From assembly GCF_036327475.1 (NCBI RefSeq), contig NZ_CP132913.1, forward strand, positions 682,001 through 746,000: DNA of 64,000 nucleotides, written 5' to 3'. Source of the DNA: G036327475 sp036327475 (GTDB taxonomy: Bacteria > Pseudomonadota > Gammaproteobacteria > Enterobacterales > Enterobacteriaceae). Shown in pieces: positions 1 through 13,650 of the stretch. How positions within the stretch are numbered: position 1 is the first letter of the stretch; each line of letters starts with the position of its first letter. The notes below the pieces were generated by a model. That model was not told the origin of the DNA, did no database searches, and worked only from the letters and a program-made list of their open reading frames with translations. The position numbers and the translations under genes are program-made.

Positions 1-1
1 A

Positions 2-1054
2 AACAACGATGCCATTGCGCTTTATCAGGGTGAACCGCGCGAGGTTATACAGCTGGACGACCGCTTTACATCGATCAAGGATAACTGGTGGTCCATCATG
101 CGTGTCGGTCGCCGGCTGAACGTCGCCAGCAAATTTTATGAGCAGTTTGCCATTATCTTCCCCATCCTGGTGGCCGCCCCGCGCTACTTCTCCGGCGCTA
201 TCCAGCTCGGTACGCTGATGCAGATTAACTCCGCCTTCGGCCAGATTCAGAACTCGCTATCCTGGTTTATCGATGCCTTTACCCAATTGGCTAATTGGAA
301 GGCCTGTATCAACCGCTTGGTGGGCTTTAACGCCGCGGTAGACCGCCATAGCAGTCAAAATACGCCTATCGAACGTGCGCGAGACCCACTTCAGGCGCTA
401 TCTTTACAGGCGTTAACGCTTAACATTCCCGACGGCCGCACCCTTTTTGCGCCGGTCACCGCGTCTATTGCTCCAGGTGAGCGGGTGCTGGTGGCCGGAC
501 CGTCCGGCTGTGGTAAATCCACGCTGCTGCGGGCCATAGCCGGTATTTGGCCCTATGGCAGCGGCGGCATTTCTCTGCAAGAGGATCGTAAGCTGTTGTT
601 TTTACCACAGCGTAGTTATCTTCCCATCAGCACACTGAAAGGCGCGCTGTGCTATCCCGATACGCCGGATCACTTTACCGAAGCACAAATGCATGAGGTG
701 TTAGTACAGTGTCGCCTCAAACATCTGCTGCCGCGCCTCAATCACGAGGCAAATTGGGGCCACTGGCTTTCGCCCGGCGAACAGCAGCGCCTGGCGTTTG
801 CCCGCGCCCTTCTGCTAAAGCCGGAGATTTTGTTTCTAGATGAAGCGACCAGCGCGTTGGATGATGAGAATGCGCAGCTTATGTATCGTCTGCTGATTGA
901 CACTTTACCGCACATTACGCTGGTTAGCGTGGCGCATCGCAATAGCGTCGCGCGTTATCACACCCGCTGCTGGCGCTTCACGCGTCACGATAATGATGAG
1001 AAGGCGCAATGGCAACTAAGCGCTCTGCCGCCAACGTTGGCGGAAAACGCTTAA
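2..1054 (+). CDS. yddA: ABC transporter ATP-binding/permease protein, YddA/SbmA type (5' end outside window)
   Basis: The reading frame is open from base 2, so only the C-terminal 350 or so residues are present. The first part is the end of an SbmA/BacA-like membrane domain (the stretch around FPILVAAPRYFSGAIQLG). It is followed by an ABC ATPase domain with Walker A GPSGCGKST, a signature SPGEQQRLAFARAL and Walker B EILFLDEATSALD. Known relatives are inner-membrane exporters or peptide importers in which both domains are fused in one chain. The visible part has no stop or frameshift, so it looks functional, but the N-terminal half cannot be judged here. The symbol follows E. coli yddA by domain layout; a plasmid- or symbiont-specific paralogue is also possible. 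Confidence 0.8.
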   Translation, partial: NNDAIALYQGEPREVIQLDDRFTSIKDNWWSIMRVGRRLNVASKFYEQFAIIFPILVAAPRYFSGAIQLGTLMQINSAFGQIQNSLSWFIDAFTQLANWKACINRLVGFNAAVDRHSSQNTPIERARDPLQALSLQALTLNIPDGRTLFAPVTASIAPGERVLVAGPSGCGKSTLLRAIAGIWPYGSGGISLQEDRKLLFLPQRSYLPISTLKGALCYPDTPDHFTEAQMHEVLVQCRLKHLLPRLNHEANWGHWLSPGEQQRLAFARALLLKPEILFLDEATSALDDENAQLMYRLLIDTLPHITLVSVAHRNSVARYHTRCWRFTRHDNDEKAQWQLSALPPTLAENA

Positions 1055-1126
1055 TACCAGGGCGCGATGCCGGCCCCGCAACCGCGCAACAGCAAGTCAG
1101 ACCGCGCTGGCTGCCAACGTTGGCGG
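1028..1126. repeat. Pair of identical palindromic 14-mers at the yddA 3' end
   Basis: GCCAACGTTGGCGG occurs at 1030-1043 and again at 1113-1126. The first copy sits in a perfect 16-bp palindrome (CCGCCAACGTTGGCGG, 1028-1043) inside the last codons of the yddA-like gene. The second lies just past its stop, toward the end of the broken ycaD. The function is unknown; a protein-binding site or a small duplicated hairpin are both possible. Confidence 0.55.
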
Positions 1127-1165
1127 CAGGGCCGTCGCTGTGGCGTAAGCCAGTCGGCGTTGATC

Positions 1166-1778
1166 TCAGGCGGTGCTACCGAACGGGTGGCGATCCGGTT
1201 TGCGCAGCAGCATCACCAGGTACAGCAGCGCCACCGCTAAAATCATAACAAACAGCGGCTGATCCGATAACGCTGCATCAGCGGTCATCGACGGACCGAA
1301 CAGGCTGCCGAGGGTATGACTGAACAATAGCGTCTTGTTGGCGATCAGTTCATCCAGGTTGACCTTTTAGCAATCCAGGACATCGCCACTGGATAGTGGG
1401 TAAAACCAGGGCAGGCAAGCACAAACAGCGCCGACGCCATCGCGGCATGACTCAACATCGCAAAACTGCCGAGGATAACCATAAACACTAGGCACTCACA
1501 GCACTACCAGACGACTGTAGCGGTCCGCCAGGCGGCTTGACGCGAACAGCAAACAGGCCATATGAATAACTACGGTGAAGCCAAACCGTTTAATCAGCAC
1601 AACGGCGAACAAGGTACAGACACAATTACCAATAAAGTAAGCGAACTAACCAGGCCGATTTGTCAGGTGGCAGTGAGATATGGCTGAGCAAAGGCGGCGC
1701 CAGAGTGTTCAGCACGGCAATGGAAATCGTCAATAACAAGAGGCCCACGAGCAGTAAGAGCGCCGAATAATCGGATAT
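1166..1778 (-). pseudogene. ycaD: Broken ycaD (MFS transporter)
   Basis: Only the two ends of the family are left. The N-terminus reads LLLLVGLLLLTISIAVLNTL, matching the first helix of YcaD. The C-terminus reads DQPLFVMILAVALLYLVMLL and ends at 1166. About 610 nt remain of a gene that is about 1,150 nt in E. coli, with stops and frameshifts in between. The codon aligned with the normal start is ATA (1776-1778), so initiation is probably lost too. The intact gene would encode a 12-helix inner-membrane permease of unknown substrate. Confidence 0.75.
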
Positions 1779-1881
1779 GGTATTGAACGCAGCCTCAGAG
1801 AAAAGATTGCGCATATCACGTCACTACGGCATAAAAGTCAATCGGCCAAAATCTGGCGGGCGTTTTGCGATCATCGTGCCA

Positions 1882-3207
<1,326 letters not shown>

Positions 3208-3279
3208 TTACGATGTAAGGCTATGGCCGCGCGGCGCCAAGGGGCGGGGTTGAGTCATAAAAACTCAGCACTACCAACC

Positions 3280-4133
3280 TTACCGCAACGGCGGGGTGAT
3301 CGGTAGCGTTTTGTCGGGCTATTTGGGATCCAGCGCGCCCAGCTCAGACGAGCTTTCAGCGATTTTGCCCTCCAGCCTGCGTAAGCTGGGCTGAGAGTAA
3401 CGGATATGGCGCCATTTCGGCGGGAAATAGTCCTCGCTGGCGGCGTAGGCATTGGTGTCATCGTGAGCATAACGATATTCAGCTTTCATTTCTATCTACT
3501 TCATCGCACAAACGCGCTGGTATATCGTATCTGCCTTCTCGCGCGCATCACGCACGCCGCTTTGAAAGCGATGTAGACCGGACCGCATTACTTTTCGGCG
3601 TGTAGACCAAATAAACAATCGCCCGGGCTCGCCGCCGGCGATGATTATCCGCGCGCACTAATACAACACCGCATTGGTGGTGGATCCGTGCACCGATTTA
3701 TGCAGCGTCGAAATCAGTCGGTCGTCATGTCTTTCAGTAAATAGACTTTGCTGCGGGAAAGCGGCGTCGAATTCAACGGTAGCGCCGATATAAGGTAATG
3801 GTGCCCTCTTCAATGTGCGGCAAAGGCGTCCTGCTGGCCTTACTAAAACAATGCACCTCCTCGACAAACAGGATGGCGCGTCGCCCGACATCATCGCGAT
3901 TGCGTCGCGCCCGTTCGACGCGGGTCGCCTTGTACCAGAGGTCATCGCCGACAGACGCTCCACGTCGTCCTGACAAAACCATCGAATGGATCTGGTCATT
4001 CTGATCGCCCGTGACAGCGGTTTGTCCGCTACTAACAGATGGCTCTGAGATATGCCACTCAAGCGTCGACGGGCGCATGTCAGCCGCCAGCGGTTGGAAT
4101 GCGTTTAGGAAAACCCAGGGACAGGTTACCCAT
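3280..4133 (-). pseudogene. rarA: Broken rarA (replication-associated AAA+ ATPase)
   Basis: It lies between lolA and serS as in E. coli. The remnant starts with MGNLSLGF at 4133 and a stop soon follows. Further pieces match the RarA core in different frames (SHLLVADKPLSRAI, then LPHIEEGTIT, then LISTLHKSVHGS) and the C-terminus (EYRYAHDDTNAYA). About 850 nt remain of about 1,340, with multiple frameshifts and an internal deletion. The intact protein (MgsA/RarA) acts at stalled replication forks and is dispensable in E. coli. Confidence 0.88.
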
Positions 4134-4139
4134 ATTACC

Positions 4140-4751
4140 TCACTGACGCTGGTCGTCCAGCGTCACGCCTTTCGGTAACGTAAAGTGGAATTTGGCCTGC
4201 TCTATTGGGCTGTTCTTTTGGTGTTTTAGCTCATAAGTACTGCGCTGGCCATCTTGTTCCACGGCGGTGAAACCTTCGATGGCGCCGTTAGCGGTCACTT
4301 TAATCGTAAACTGCTTCAGATTACCGTTATCGAACTTCGGCACTAGCGAGAAGCTGTCGCCCTGCTGCTTCACGTTATACTGATGCCAGTCGGCGGCGCT
4401 GTTGCGGGTTATCAGCATGAACGGCGTGTTGCCGATGGCGTTTTTCAGCCAGTTGGCGGTCGCTTGTTCAACGAAAGGATTATAGAACCACAAAGTTTTG
4501 CCATCTGAGACCAGCACGCTTTCATCCGGCGTGGTCATATGCCAATTGAACAGATTCGGCCGTTTCACCCACAACTCCCCTTTACCTTCCTGGACCGTGC
4601 CGCCTTCGGAGCTGGTCACCCGTTGGGTAAAGCTGGCGTGAAAACTATTAACCTGATTCAGGCGGCTTTGCAGCACATCAGCATCGTCGGCAAAAGTCGG
4701 AGCCGCCAGCACGGCGGCAAACAGACAAGCGGTTATCAATCGTTTTTTCAT
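4140..4751 (-). CDS. lolA: Outer-membrane lipoprotein carrier protein LolA
   Basis: 203 residues, complete. A signal peptide ([21 protein letters not shown]) is followed by a mature domain that follows LolA along its length ([48 protein letters not shown]). It shuttles lipoproteins through the periplasm from LolCDE to LolB. A longer frame begins at an ATG 9 nt upstream, but AAGGA directly abuts that codon. The ATG of MKK has the same AAGGA at proper spacing, so the start is set at 4751. It lies between ftsK and the broken rarA. Confidence 0.95.
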   Translation of the reverse strand: MKKRLITACLFAAVLAAPTFADDADVLQSRLNQVNSFHASFTQRVTSSEGGTVQEGKGELWVKRPNLFNWHMTTPDESVLVSDGKTLWFYNPFVEQATANWLKNAIGNTPFMLITRNSAADWHQYNVKQQGDSFSLVPKFDNGNLKQFTIKVTANGAIEGFTAVEQDGQRSTYELKHQKNSPIEQAKFHFTLPKGVTLDDQRQ

Positions 4752-4858
4752 TATGGGCATTCCTTTGAAAGGGCGAACCCGCGCACTCCCTTTAGAGGCG
4801 CGACGACAACGTTAATTTTATCGGAAGACAGGCCGGACGCAAACGTCCCAGTTGAAGC

Positions 4859-7800
4859 CTACTCCTGTGACGGCGGGTACAGCACTGCGCGGTTGCCGTT
4901 GTGCCCGGGCGAACTGATAATACCCTGCAATTCCATTTGCTCAACGATGCGCGCAGCGCGGTTGTAACCGATTCGGAACTGGCGCTGCACGCCAGAAATT
5001 GACGCTCGGCGTTTGTCGATAACGAAAGCCACCGCCTGGTCGAACAGCAGATCTAGCTCTTCGTCGCTGTCCAGGGCCCCACCACCACTCTCACCCTCAT
5101 CATCGGCGCTGGTGATGCTGTCGATATATTGCGGCTGTCCGCGGGCTTTCCAGTCGTTGACCAACGCATGCACTTCTTCATCGTGGACAAAAGCACCATG
5201 GACGCGCATCGGCAGCGAAGAGTTAGGGGCCAAATAGAGCATATCCCCCATACCCAGCAGCGACTCCGCGCCGGTCTGATCGAGAATGGTACGGGAATCG
5301 ATTTTGCTTGAAACGGTAAAGGCAATGCGCGTCGGGATGTTAGCCTTGATAAGACCTGTGATAACGTCCACCGACGGCCGCTGCGTCGCCAGTACCAAAT
5401 GAATACCGGCGGCGCGCGCCTTCTGCGCCAGACGAGCAATCAGCTCTTCCACTTTCTTGCCGACCGCCATCATCAGATCGGCGAATTCATCCACCATCAC
5501 CACGATATGGGGAAGCTTTTCCAGCACAGGCGGTGTTTCGGCCATACCGTCGCCCGGTTTCCAGAAGGGATTCGGTACCGGCCTGCCCATGGCGTCCGCT
5601 TGTTTAATACGCTTGTTGTAGCCCGCCAGATTGCGCACCCCGAGGGCCGACATCAGCTTATAGCGCCGTTCCATTTCGTCCACACACCATCGCAGCGCGT
5701 TCGCGGCATCTTTCATATCGGTAACTACTTCGGTCAGCAAATGGGGAATGCCTTCATACACCGACAGTTCCAGCATTTTGGGGTCGATCATGATAAAACG
5801 TACCTCTTTTGGCGTCGCTTTATACAGGATGCTGAGGATCATGGCATTGACCCCCACCGATTTCCCGGAGCCGGTGGTTCCAGCCACCAGCAGATGCGGC
5901 ATTTTACCTAGATCGGCAATCACCGGCTGACCGCCAATGTCCTTACCGAGCACCAGTGCCAGTGGCGAGGCGGTGTCGCGGAATTTCTCGCAATCCATCA
6001 CTTCGCGCAGATAGACAGTTTGACGTCGTTTGTTGGGTAACTCCAAGCCAACGTAGGGTTTACCGGGGATCACTTCCACCACCCTCACCGCCATCGCCGA
6101 CAGCGACCGCGCCAGATCGCGCGACAGATTGGATATGCGAGCCACTTTCACTCCCGGGGCCAGATCTAGCTCGAAACGAGTAATGACCGGCCCCGGCGAA
6201 ATGTCCACGACTTCCGCCTTGACGCGATAATCGGCCAGTCGGGCTTCCACCAGACGCGCCGTCTGTTCAAGTGCGAACATGTCCACTGGCTCTTCCTCAC
6301 GCGGCGGCGACGTTAGAAGATCCATGGTTGGCAGCGTCGTAGATGGTTTTTGCAGCGGCCGTTCCTGATGCATCAGGAACGGATGAATCAGACTGTCCAT
6401 GGTCTGCGAAGCGGGCTGGCCGAATGGGTTGTCCTGCGGCGGCGCGTCATCGTCGTGCCAGGGGGCATCGTCATCAGACCAGCTATCGTCATCGCTCGGA
6501 TAAGCGGCAGATTGCTCGCGTTCATCGTGGCTGGACGGCGTAAATCGCTTGTCCGACGCTGCGAAACTCGTCTTGTGGCAGAGATCTATACTGGCCGCCG
6601 GCACAACAGCCGATTCACGGCCGCGACCATCATCGCCCGTCGACACAAACCCTGACTCAGAGCCACGATCGTTGCCGGGCACCGTCGATAGCGGTAAGAC
6701 GCCGTCGTCAAAATCACTGTCGAATCCCTCCTGGACGGTGCTGGGATAGCGCTGCCTCTGCTGTTGAGCAAAATCTTCCGCCAGACGCTGCTGCTCATCC
6801 CAGGCAACTGTTTCGTCCGAGGGGGCGAACGCCGGCTTCGGTGCATCGTCAGCTGATGGCGTGTCAGAGTACTGGCCATTGTCAAAACCAGCAGCCAGCA
6901 CGTCCCCCGCCTGTGGTGCTTCTTTCCGTCCATCCAGCGTGGGTCGCTGCTGAGAAGAGATCTTGATCCCGTACGAGGCAAGTTCGCGTCGTGTCGGGAT
7001 GCGAATAGGTTTCGGGCGCGGCAGCTCCGGGCCGATGCCCTGCTTTACCTGCGGATTATAGTCGTTGCCGTTGGCGGAAAAAGACGGCATGAAGGTCAGC
7101 GGCGCACCGCTGTTTTGCTGCGCTATGGTGAAACCATAAGTAGCGCGGGACGCATCCAGATCCTGTTGCCAGTCGCCCAGCTGCGGGCCGTCGTCCTCCA
7201 CGACCAATGCGTACGAATCGGCCGGCGTGCCGGGCAATTCAACACGGCAATGCAGCACTTTGTCGGCCTGCGTCGGCGGTAGGGCAGAGGACGGCGCCTG
7301 CTCGGCCCTACCGCCCTGTGCGGGATAATTCACGCGCGCGCCGGCGACCGGCGACATGGCGTTCGCCTCCAATGCGTCGGCCAATGCCTGTGGAGCACTA
7401 CTGCTGGTGCTGGGGGGTATCGGCAGCGGGTCGCCGGCGCCGAAGTAGTGCGCACCATTCTCATCATCGTGAGCGACGCGTGAGCAGCAACGGCCATCAT
7501 CCCCTTCATCATCGCGCCTGCTACGGTTAGAGATAAAAGTCAGGCATCCCAGCACCACCGCGCCGATTTTTTCGGCGATGGTCAGCCACGACCAGCGGGT
7601 GAACAGGGTAAGTCCCGACGCCCAGACGCACAGTAGCGCGAGGGTGGCGCCGATACCATTGAACCACGACATAATCGCGTTGCTCAGCAGACTGCCGATA
7701 ATTCCGCCGGAGGCGAAATAGTAGAGATCGTCGATGTTAAGCGCAGCCAAGCCGCAAGAGGTGAGCAGTAGCGCCAGGCTGCCGATAAGCCGAAGCGATA

Positions 7801-8134
7801 GGTCGAATAAGTCCACATAGTCACGTCTGTCGCGCTGGGCGAAAGTGCTCCAGCAGAAAAACAGCATAATAGGCGGTAACGCATAAGCCAGCACGCCGAA
7901 GGTGAAAAACAGGGTATCAGCAAACCACGACCCTACTCTGCCGCCCAGATTGTGTATCGGGCCATGCCAGGCGGTCTGTAACCAGCTCGGATCGAATGGG
8001 CTGAAGCTGACCAGAACCACCATCAAATAACATGCAAAAACACCCACAACAACCAGTACAGCCTCCAGTAACCGTCTTGCGCCACTGAGTTTTTCGAGGG
8101 TGATGTCTTTATCTTCTGTATATTCCTGGCTCAA
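4859..8134 (-). CDS. ftsK: DNA translocase FtsK
   Basis: 1,091 residues, shorter than E. coli FtsK (about 1,330), with the saving in the low-complexity linker. In order: an N-terminal membrane domain with about four helices in the first 200 residues, which joins the divisome; a hydrophilic linker rich in D, Q and P (about 200-600); the hexameric RecA-like motor with Walker [10 protein letters not shown] near residue 750 and Walker [14 protein letters not shown]; and a C-terminal winged-helix gamma domain ([20 protein letters not shown]) that reads KOPS and activates XerCD at dif. The start is TTG (8132-8134) preceded by GGAGG, and the protein begins [10 protein letters not shown] as in E. coli. 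The upstream lrp is broken. Confidence 0.96.
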   Translation of the reverse strand: MSQEYTEDKDITLEKLSGARRLLEAVLVVVGVFACYLMVVLVSFSPFDPSWLQTAWHGPIHNLGGRVGSWFADTLFFTFGVLAYALPPIMLFFCWSTFAQRDRRDYVDLFDLSLRLIGSLALLLTSCGLAALNIDDLYYFASGGIIGSLLSNAIMSWFNGIGATLALLCVWASGLTLFTRWSWLTIAEKIGAVVLGCLTFISNRSRRDDEGDDGRCCSRVAHDDENGAHYFGAGDPLPIPPSTSSSAPQALADALEANAMSPVAGARVNYPAQGGRAEQAPSSALPPTQADKVLHCRVELPGTPADSYALVVEDDGPQLGDWQQDLDASRATYGFTIAQQNSGAPLTFMPSFSANGNDYNPQVKQGIGPELPRPKPIRIPTRRELASYGIKISSQQRPTLDGRKEAPQAGDVLAAGFDNGQYSDTPSADDAPKPAFAPSDETVAWDEQQRLAEDFAQQQRQRYPSTVQEGFDSDFDDGVLPLSTVPGNDRGSESGFVSTGDDGRGRESAVVPAASIDLCHKTSFAASDKRFTPSSHDEREQSAAYPSDDDSWSDDDAPWHDDDAPPQDNPFGQPASQTMDSLIHPFLMHQERPLQKPSTTLPTMDLLTSPPREEEPVDMFALEQTARLVEARLADYRVKAEVVDISPGPVITRFELDLAPGVKVARISNLSRDLARSLSAMAVRVVEVIPGKPYVGLELPNKRRQTVYLREVMDCEKFRDTASPLALVLGKDIGGQPVIADLGKMPHLLVAGTTGSGKSVGVNAMILSILYKATPKEVRFIMIDPKMLELSVYEGIPHLLTEVVTDMKDAANALRWCVDEMERRYKLMSALGVRNLAGYNKRIKQADAMGRPVPNPFWKPGDGMAETPPVLEKLPHIVVMVDEFADLMMAVGKKVEELIARLAQKARAAGIHLVLATQRPSVDVITGLIKANIPTRIAFTVSSKIDSRTILDQTGAESLLGMGDMLYLAPNSSLPMRVHGAFVHDEEVHALVNDWKARGQPQYIDSITSADDEGESGGGALDSDEELDLLFDQAVAFVIDKRRASISGVQRQFRIGYNRAARIVEQMELQGIISSPGHNGNRAVLYPPSQE

Positions 8135-8170
8135 GAAAGGCCCTCCAGGCTCTTGTTAGCCGATACAATA

Positions 8171-8188
8171 ACAGCGCCGAGGCGCTGT
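8171..8188 (-). terminator. Hairpin between lrp and ftsK, probable relic of the lrp terminator
   Basis: ACAGCGCC-GA-GGCGCTGT is a perfect inverted repeat just past the 3' end of the broken lrp. Read on the minus strand it is followed by the T-rich TTATTGT, as in a rho-independent terminator. It also lies immediately upstream of the ftsK ribosome-binding region. Confidence 0.5.
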
Positions 8189-8250
8189 CCTAGAATTCGA
8201 ATTCGCAGGAGTATAACCCACACAAACCGTATTTGCACCTGGAATGCTCC

Positions 8251-8717
8251 TTAGTACGTCTTTAATGACAAGACGATTATTCTGTTTCACTTTTTCCACG
8301 ACCACATGCAGGTGTCGTTCACCCCTGGGGCAGGCGCAGCAGCGCCTCGCCAAGCAGTTTACGACAGACAGGCGGACATAATACGGTACGAGCATTTTCG
8401 GCACTCCTGAATTTCTTCCAGCTTTTGCACCGCGGCGTTGAATGGCTCGAACACATTCGGCGCGCCGCGCGGTTGGTAATCTCAATAAGCACCAGTAACA
8501 ACGCATCCAGATAGTGTGAATTCAATAGCGCGGTATATCTCTGGAGTAACCCCATCGCCCAGACGGCGCACGCATTCCGGCAGGAAGTGGGCGACGACTC
8601 GACCCGCCTCGATAACTCGGCATTGGAAATCCGTCAGTCTTTTGCAGCTCGTTCAGGATATTGCGGTCGATACGATCGAGATTTTTCGACCGAGCGCTTT
8701 TATTTGTTCACAACCGT
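8251..8717 (-). pseudogene. lrp: Broken lrp (leucine-responsive regulator)
   Basis: Fragments in several frames match Lrp: DRIDRNILNELQK near the start, QRYTALLNSHYLDALLLVLIEIT in the middle, RKLLGEALLRLP, and VEKVKQNNRLVIK at the end. Frameshifts and stops separate them. The codon aligned with the start is ACG and the native stop is lost. The intact protein is a global regulator of amino-acid metabolism and transport. Its loss fits the loss of several amino-acid uptake operons in the window. The position between trxB and ftsK is as in E. coli. Confidence 0.9.
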
Positions 8718-10058
<1,341 letters not shown>

Positions 10059-10532
10059 TGCCGCAACGTCTTTATGCAGCATAGTGCGCGACGCATGCGA
10101 TGGCCGCCTTGGTCGCCTTTTTCTTTATCTTTGCCAAGTGTAGAGGAATACGCCTACGCTCGGCAGTCGACCGCCAGCGTCCGTACGCTCTCCTGTGCAT
10201 TGCACGCGCCAAGGTGCAAGTAAGCGGGCCTGACATTCATCTTCACGGCCACTTGGCGCTCGCCGGTGGAACCTTAGGTGGCGCGTTAAGATTATCCGAG
10301 CGCTCAATCTCCCTCCGTCGACCGCGGCGCAGCTTGAAGGCCCCATCCGAGGTAATTACCAGGTAATGATTTTCCATCCGAGGTAATTACCAGGTAATGA
10401 TTTTGACCTCGCGCACAACGGTGTAAGATATCGGCGCACCGGAAAGCTTTAGATCATGCCGACCTCACTTCTCGGCCTTGGATTTTCAATGTTAACGCTT
10501 ACCGCTCCGCTCCGGCTGGAGACTGACGTTCA
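10059..10532. other. trxB-cydD intergenic region
   Basis: 474 bp without a recognisable gene. The frames that stay open do not resemble known proteins. It contains the 31-bp tandem duplication listed separately. Confidence 0.4.
10343..10404. repeat. 31-bp perfect tandem duplication
   Basis: The 31-bp unit beginning CCATCCGAGGTAATTACC occupies 10343-10373 and is repeated without change at 10374-10404. Only two copies are present and there is no spacer, so this is a slippage-type duplication and not a CRISPR repeat. Confidence 0.9.
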
Positions 10533-11772
10533 ATGAACAAGAATCGACAACACATCTTGGTACGCTGTGACTCAGATCAAAAGTCAGCGAGTGAATCGCT
10601 AGCTGCGCCTTTCCATGCTGCTCGGCCTGTTAAGCGCCTTGATTATCGTTGCCCAGGCCTGGGCGCGGCTGCCCTGCTATAGGCATTGAATAGGCATTGA
10701 TCATGAAGAATATATCGCGCGCTAGTCGGACCGGCTATCGGCAGCGTGCTACGTCGCCAAATCAGCGCCCAAGTACTAGACCGCCTCGCGTGTCTGGAGC
10801 CGGCGTTGATCCGCGGTAAACCCGCAGGTAGCTGGAGCAGCATGCTGCTGGAACAAATCGAGGATGCGCATGACTTTATCGCACTCGCTATTGCCGCAAA
10901 TGACGCTTCGGTTACTGATGCTAATAATCCTCGTCATGGCACTGCTCATGGCGTTAGTGGGCATGGGCGCCGCTGACGCCAACCGGTGTAACTTTCTGAC
11001 GCTGACGCGCCTGTGGGAGTATTTCCCCGACCCTGGCTGTGCGGGTTAGAAACCATACGGCTTTTGCGCCGAGACAAAAACGGAGGGTATCCGCCGCGCC
11101 ACCGAGGCATTCCGTCAGCGCACCATTGTAAATCTTGCCGCTGGCGTTCCTGCTATCTGGAGTGTTGGAATTCTTCGCCTCGCTATCCATCGCCGTCACG
11201 GTGGTTTATTTCGGCTCTCCATCTTGGCAAGCTGCATGTTCGGCAGTTACGGCACCGGTGTCACGCTGTTCGCCGGTTTTGTAGCGGTTGATCCTGGCGC
11301 CGGAATTTTTCCAACCGTTGCGTGATCCTGGCACCTCTTTTATCACGCTAAAGCCTAGGCCGGTGGGCGCCGCGGAATCGCTGGGACGCTGATTTTCCCT
11401 CGCAGCTGGCCAGCAGGCGGCTATCGTTGGCACCAGCAGCGTGGGCAAGAGAACCCTGCTCGGCGCGCTGCTGGGGTTCTTGCTCTACCGCGGCTCCCTG
11501 CAGGTCAACGGCTTGGAGTTGCGTGCGCTATCGCCGTGCCTATGGCGTGAATAGTTAGGCTGGGTCGGTCAGAGTCCGGCGCTGCCGGCGGCGACCCTGC
11601 ACGACGATGTTCTGCTCGGCGCACCGGCGGTGACGGCCTCGCAGCTGGCGCAGGCGCTGGAGGAGGCCTGTGTGGAAGAGTTCTTGCGGACCTGGACAGC
11701 GCCGCGTATCACCAACCACGCTGCTAGTCATGCATCAGCTACAGGCCATCACGGATTACGACGAGATGTGGA
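10533..11772 (+). pseudogene. cydD: Broken cydD (glutathione/cysteine ABC exporter subunit)
   Basis: Starts MNKNRQ at 10533 but is frameshifted soon after. Recognisable pieces are ISAQVLDRLACLEPALIRGK, PAGSWSSMLLEQIEDAHDF, MALLMALVGMGAADANR, GSLQVNGLELRALSP, and a final HQLQAITDYDEMW. Numerous stops and deletions lie between, and the Walker A region is ruined (VGKRTLLGALLGF). CydDC exports reduced thiols and is needed to assemble cytochrome bd oxidase. The remnant runs straight into cydC sequence. Confidence 0.88.
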
Positions 11773-12276
11773 TACTCTAGACCCGCGATCAGAACTGGCG
11801 CTCGGCGCGATAATGCTGGTGATTCTGGCCTTTTCCCGCCGCTGTTTTACCGCGCCGGCAGGCCGGTGGCAACGTGCTAACAGCGTTACGTGTAGAATAC
11901 TGTCTGTGGTTGGATACCTAACTTTCCAGTAACGCCGCACTGCGGTAGTGCGGCAGGTTAGCCTAGAGAAGCTACAGACGGGGATTGAGCGCTTGGCTTG
12001 GCGAGAAGGCCGCACATTATCAGGCGGCGCAACGCCGCGCTCTATGGTTGCTTGACGAGCCGACCGAGGGGCTGGAGCCGTCACCGAACAGCAAATGCTG
12101 AAATTGTTGACCACGCTAGGCCAGGGGCGGACAGTGATTCTCGTCTCGGATGCGGGGATTAGAACGTTTAGATCGTATTTGTATTACGGATCCTCGGTGG
12201 CCTGATTGAACAAGGCAGCTATCAGGCGCTAATGGCACAACGCGAACGCTATAGGTGTTCAGACGGATTGGAGTAA
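11773..12276 (+). pseudogene. cydC: Broken and shortened cydC
   Basis: Only about 500 nt of a gene that is normally about 1,720 nt. The pieces LALGAIMLVILAFSRRCF and later LWLLDEPTEGLEP (Walker B) and FEQGSYQALMAQRERY (C-terminus) match CydC. The ABC Walker A, the signature and most membrane helices are deleted. It ends just before aat as in E. coli. Confidence 0.82.
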
Positions 12277-12287
12277 TTAACGGCAGC

Positions 12288-13213
<926 letters not shown>

Positions 13214-13650
13214 AGTTATTGAACACGTTGCCAGGCCGGTTCCGGTGACGATTGTCCCCGGCATGAAGCGCGATAATTCTCCCTTCCGCGACGCCGGTGA
13301 GCATTGCTAGTTGATATAACGTTTTAAGAAGACGACGATCTCAGCACCGGCTATCCTCGGCTACGCTATTCGAGCTATCGCTCCTTCTCAGACTTGTGAG
13401 CGTTGCGCTGCTCCGTTTCCCCTGACGGAGGCCTTGCCACACGTCCTCGCCGCCGAGCTAGTATTCCGCTTCAGCGGCTGTTTCGTTCGCCACAGGATCT
13501 CAATCTTCTTGCACCCCATCATGCGCGTCTTATAGCGCTACCGCGCTGTCACGGCCAACACGCAGCAGATTATGCACTCCCACGAGCGCTAGCATAAAGT
13601 CGATACCCTAAGGTATCGCCCTGCGGTTGCTCCTGCTCAACAACCGGAAG
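13214..13650. other. infA-clpA intergenic region without a tRNA
   Basis: 437 bp between convergent infA and clpA. In E. coli this interval holds the tRNA-Ser gene serW. I find no cloverleaf, no T-loop GGTTCGAATCC and no conserved D-arm here. A perfect 7-bp inverted repeat (CGATACC-CTAA-GGTATCG) lies at 13601-13618, about 33 bp past the clpA stop. It may serve as a clpA terminator, though no strong T-run follows it. Confidence 0.5.
13601..13618 (-). terminator. Hairpin downstream of clpA
   Basis: CGATACC CTAA GGTATCG, a 7-bp perfect stem with a 4-nt loop, placed just beyond the clpA stop. The flanking sequence on the minus strand (ACTTTATG) is only weakly T-rich, so terminator activity is a guess. 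Confidence 0.4.

Noticed and set aside
10343..10404. Possible CRISPR repeat (31-bp unit twice)
   Set aside because: The copies are contiguous with no spacer, only two are present, and there are no cas gen es nearby; a tandem duplication.
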